Below are positions 43,751 through 43,935 of a DNA stretch of 43,935 nucleotides, piece by piece. The DNA comes from Rhizobium sp. Q54 (lineage in GTDB: Bacteria > Pseudomonadota > Alphaproteobacteria > ATCC43930 > CGMCC-115725): contig CAMATN010000028.1 in NCBI GenBank assembly GCA_945861155.1, forward strand, positions 1 to 43,935, read 5' to 3'. Numbering within the stretch: the first letter of the stretch is position 1; each line of letters starts with the position of its first letter. Position numbers and translations under genes: made by a program. The notes beneath the pieces are model-generated. The model saw only the letters and a list, made by a program, of their open reading frames with translations, was not told the DNA's origin and did not search any database.

Positions 43751-43935
43751 GTGCGTCCTTCGAGACGGCGCTCCGCGCCCTCCTTCAGGATGAGGGTGAA
43801 TCTTTAATGCCATCAGGACCTTCCCTCATCCTGAGCGATCACGGGACCGCCGCCGTGCGTCCTTCGAGACGCCCGCTATGCGGGCTCCTCAGGATGAGGT
43901 TCTTTCTTAATGCCATCAATCACATACCCTCATCC
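43751..43935. repeat. Tandem 104-bp intergenic repeat, running off the window
   Basis: GTGCGTCCTTCGAGAC is at 43751 and again at 43855. Each is followed by an arm ending AGGATGAGG, then TTAATGCCATCA (43804-43815 and 43907-43918), then CCCTCATCC (43823 and 43927). The CCCTCATCCTGAG part is the inverse complement of CTCAGGATGAGG, so each unit can fold. The second unit is cut by the window end. This class of element is common between genes of alphaproteobacteria. Nothing else is seen in this 245-bp end region. Confidence 0.9.

Overview
The window is high-GC bacterial DNA (third positions dominated by G/C, long shadow ORFs opposite real genes). It most resembles a free-living alphaproteobacterium, possibly Rhodospirillales- or Hyphomicrobiales-like. 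This placement is inferred from gene content and style: KpsT/KpsE capsule export, DUF1330 and NIPSNAP proteins, a Cys-rich small exported protein, and intergenic palindromes of the type seen in such genomes. No rRNA, tRNA, CRISPR array, prophage or transposase gene was recognised.

Layout. (1) 1-5017: a truncated lipoprotein gene, a DUF1330 protein, an unknown protein (750-1790), then a minus-strand surface-polysaccharide block of ABC ATPase (KpsT-like), inner-membrane KpsE-like protein and a nucleotidyltransferase/heptose-bisphosphatase fusion. (2) 5221-9314: nitrogen/amide metabolism, with an N-carbamoyl-D-amino-acid hydrolase, a split-barrel FMN-type protein, a chlorohydrolase-like amidohydrolase and a DmpA/NylC-type self-processing peptidase. 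(3) 9329-13114: a three-gene phosphorelay of membrane histidine kinase, double-receiver protein and receiver-kinase hybrid, with no DNA-binding output. (4) 13257-17075: four overlapping minus-strand genes (EthD-like, GNAT, Bcr/CflA MFS, fumarylacetoacetase), then a GST, a small repeat-containing protein and a MATE exporter. (5) 19811-25652: a plus-strand catabolic-looking run of CitE-like lyase, GNAT, enoyl-CoA hydratase, a hydrolase-fragment/methyltransferase fusion, an LLM flavin monooxygenase and a double NIPSNAP protein. (6) 25779-36845: mixed genes, including a DUF2846 protein, a carboxymuconolactone decarboxylase-like protein, trpF, a small exported protein with a clear terminator, a DadA-like oxidase, a TPR protein, a TauD dioxygenase, a STAS-metallo-beta-lactamase fusion, an MFS transporter, an NTF2-like protein, a quinone oxidoreductase and a solute-binding-domain protein. 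(7) 37048-42223: three tandem GMC oxidoreductase paralogues separated by palindromic repeats. (8) 42269-43690: a chemotaxis receptor that appears to start at CTG, followed by a tandem intergenic repeat at the window end.

Most of the region is accessory catabolism, detoxification and sensing. The most unusual items are: the methyltransferase fused to what look like shuffled hydrolase halves; the STAS-MBL fusion; the heptose fusion with apparently degenerate active sites in both domains; the GMC triplication, whose repeat spacer shows one palindrome inserted inside another; and a family of in-frame 3/9/12-bp tandem repeats in unrelated genes. No single known defence or mobile system is evident.
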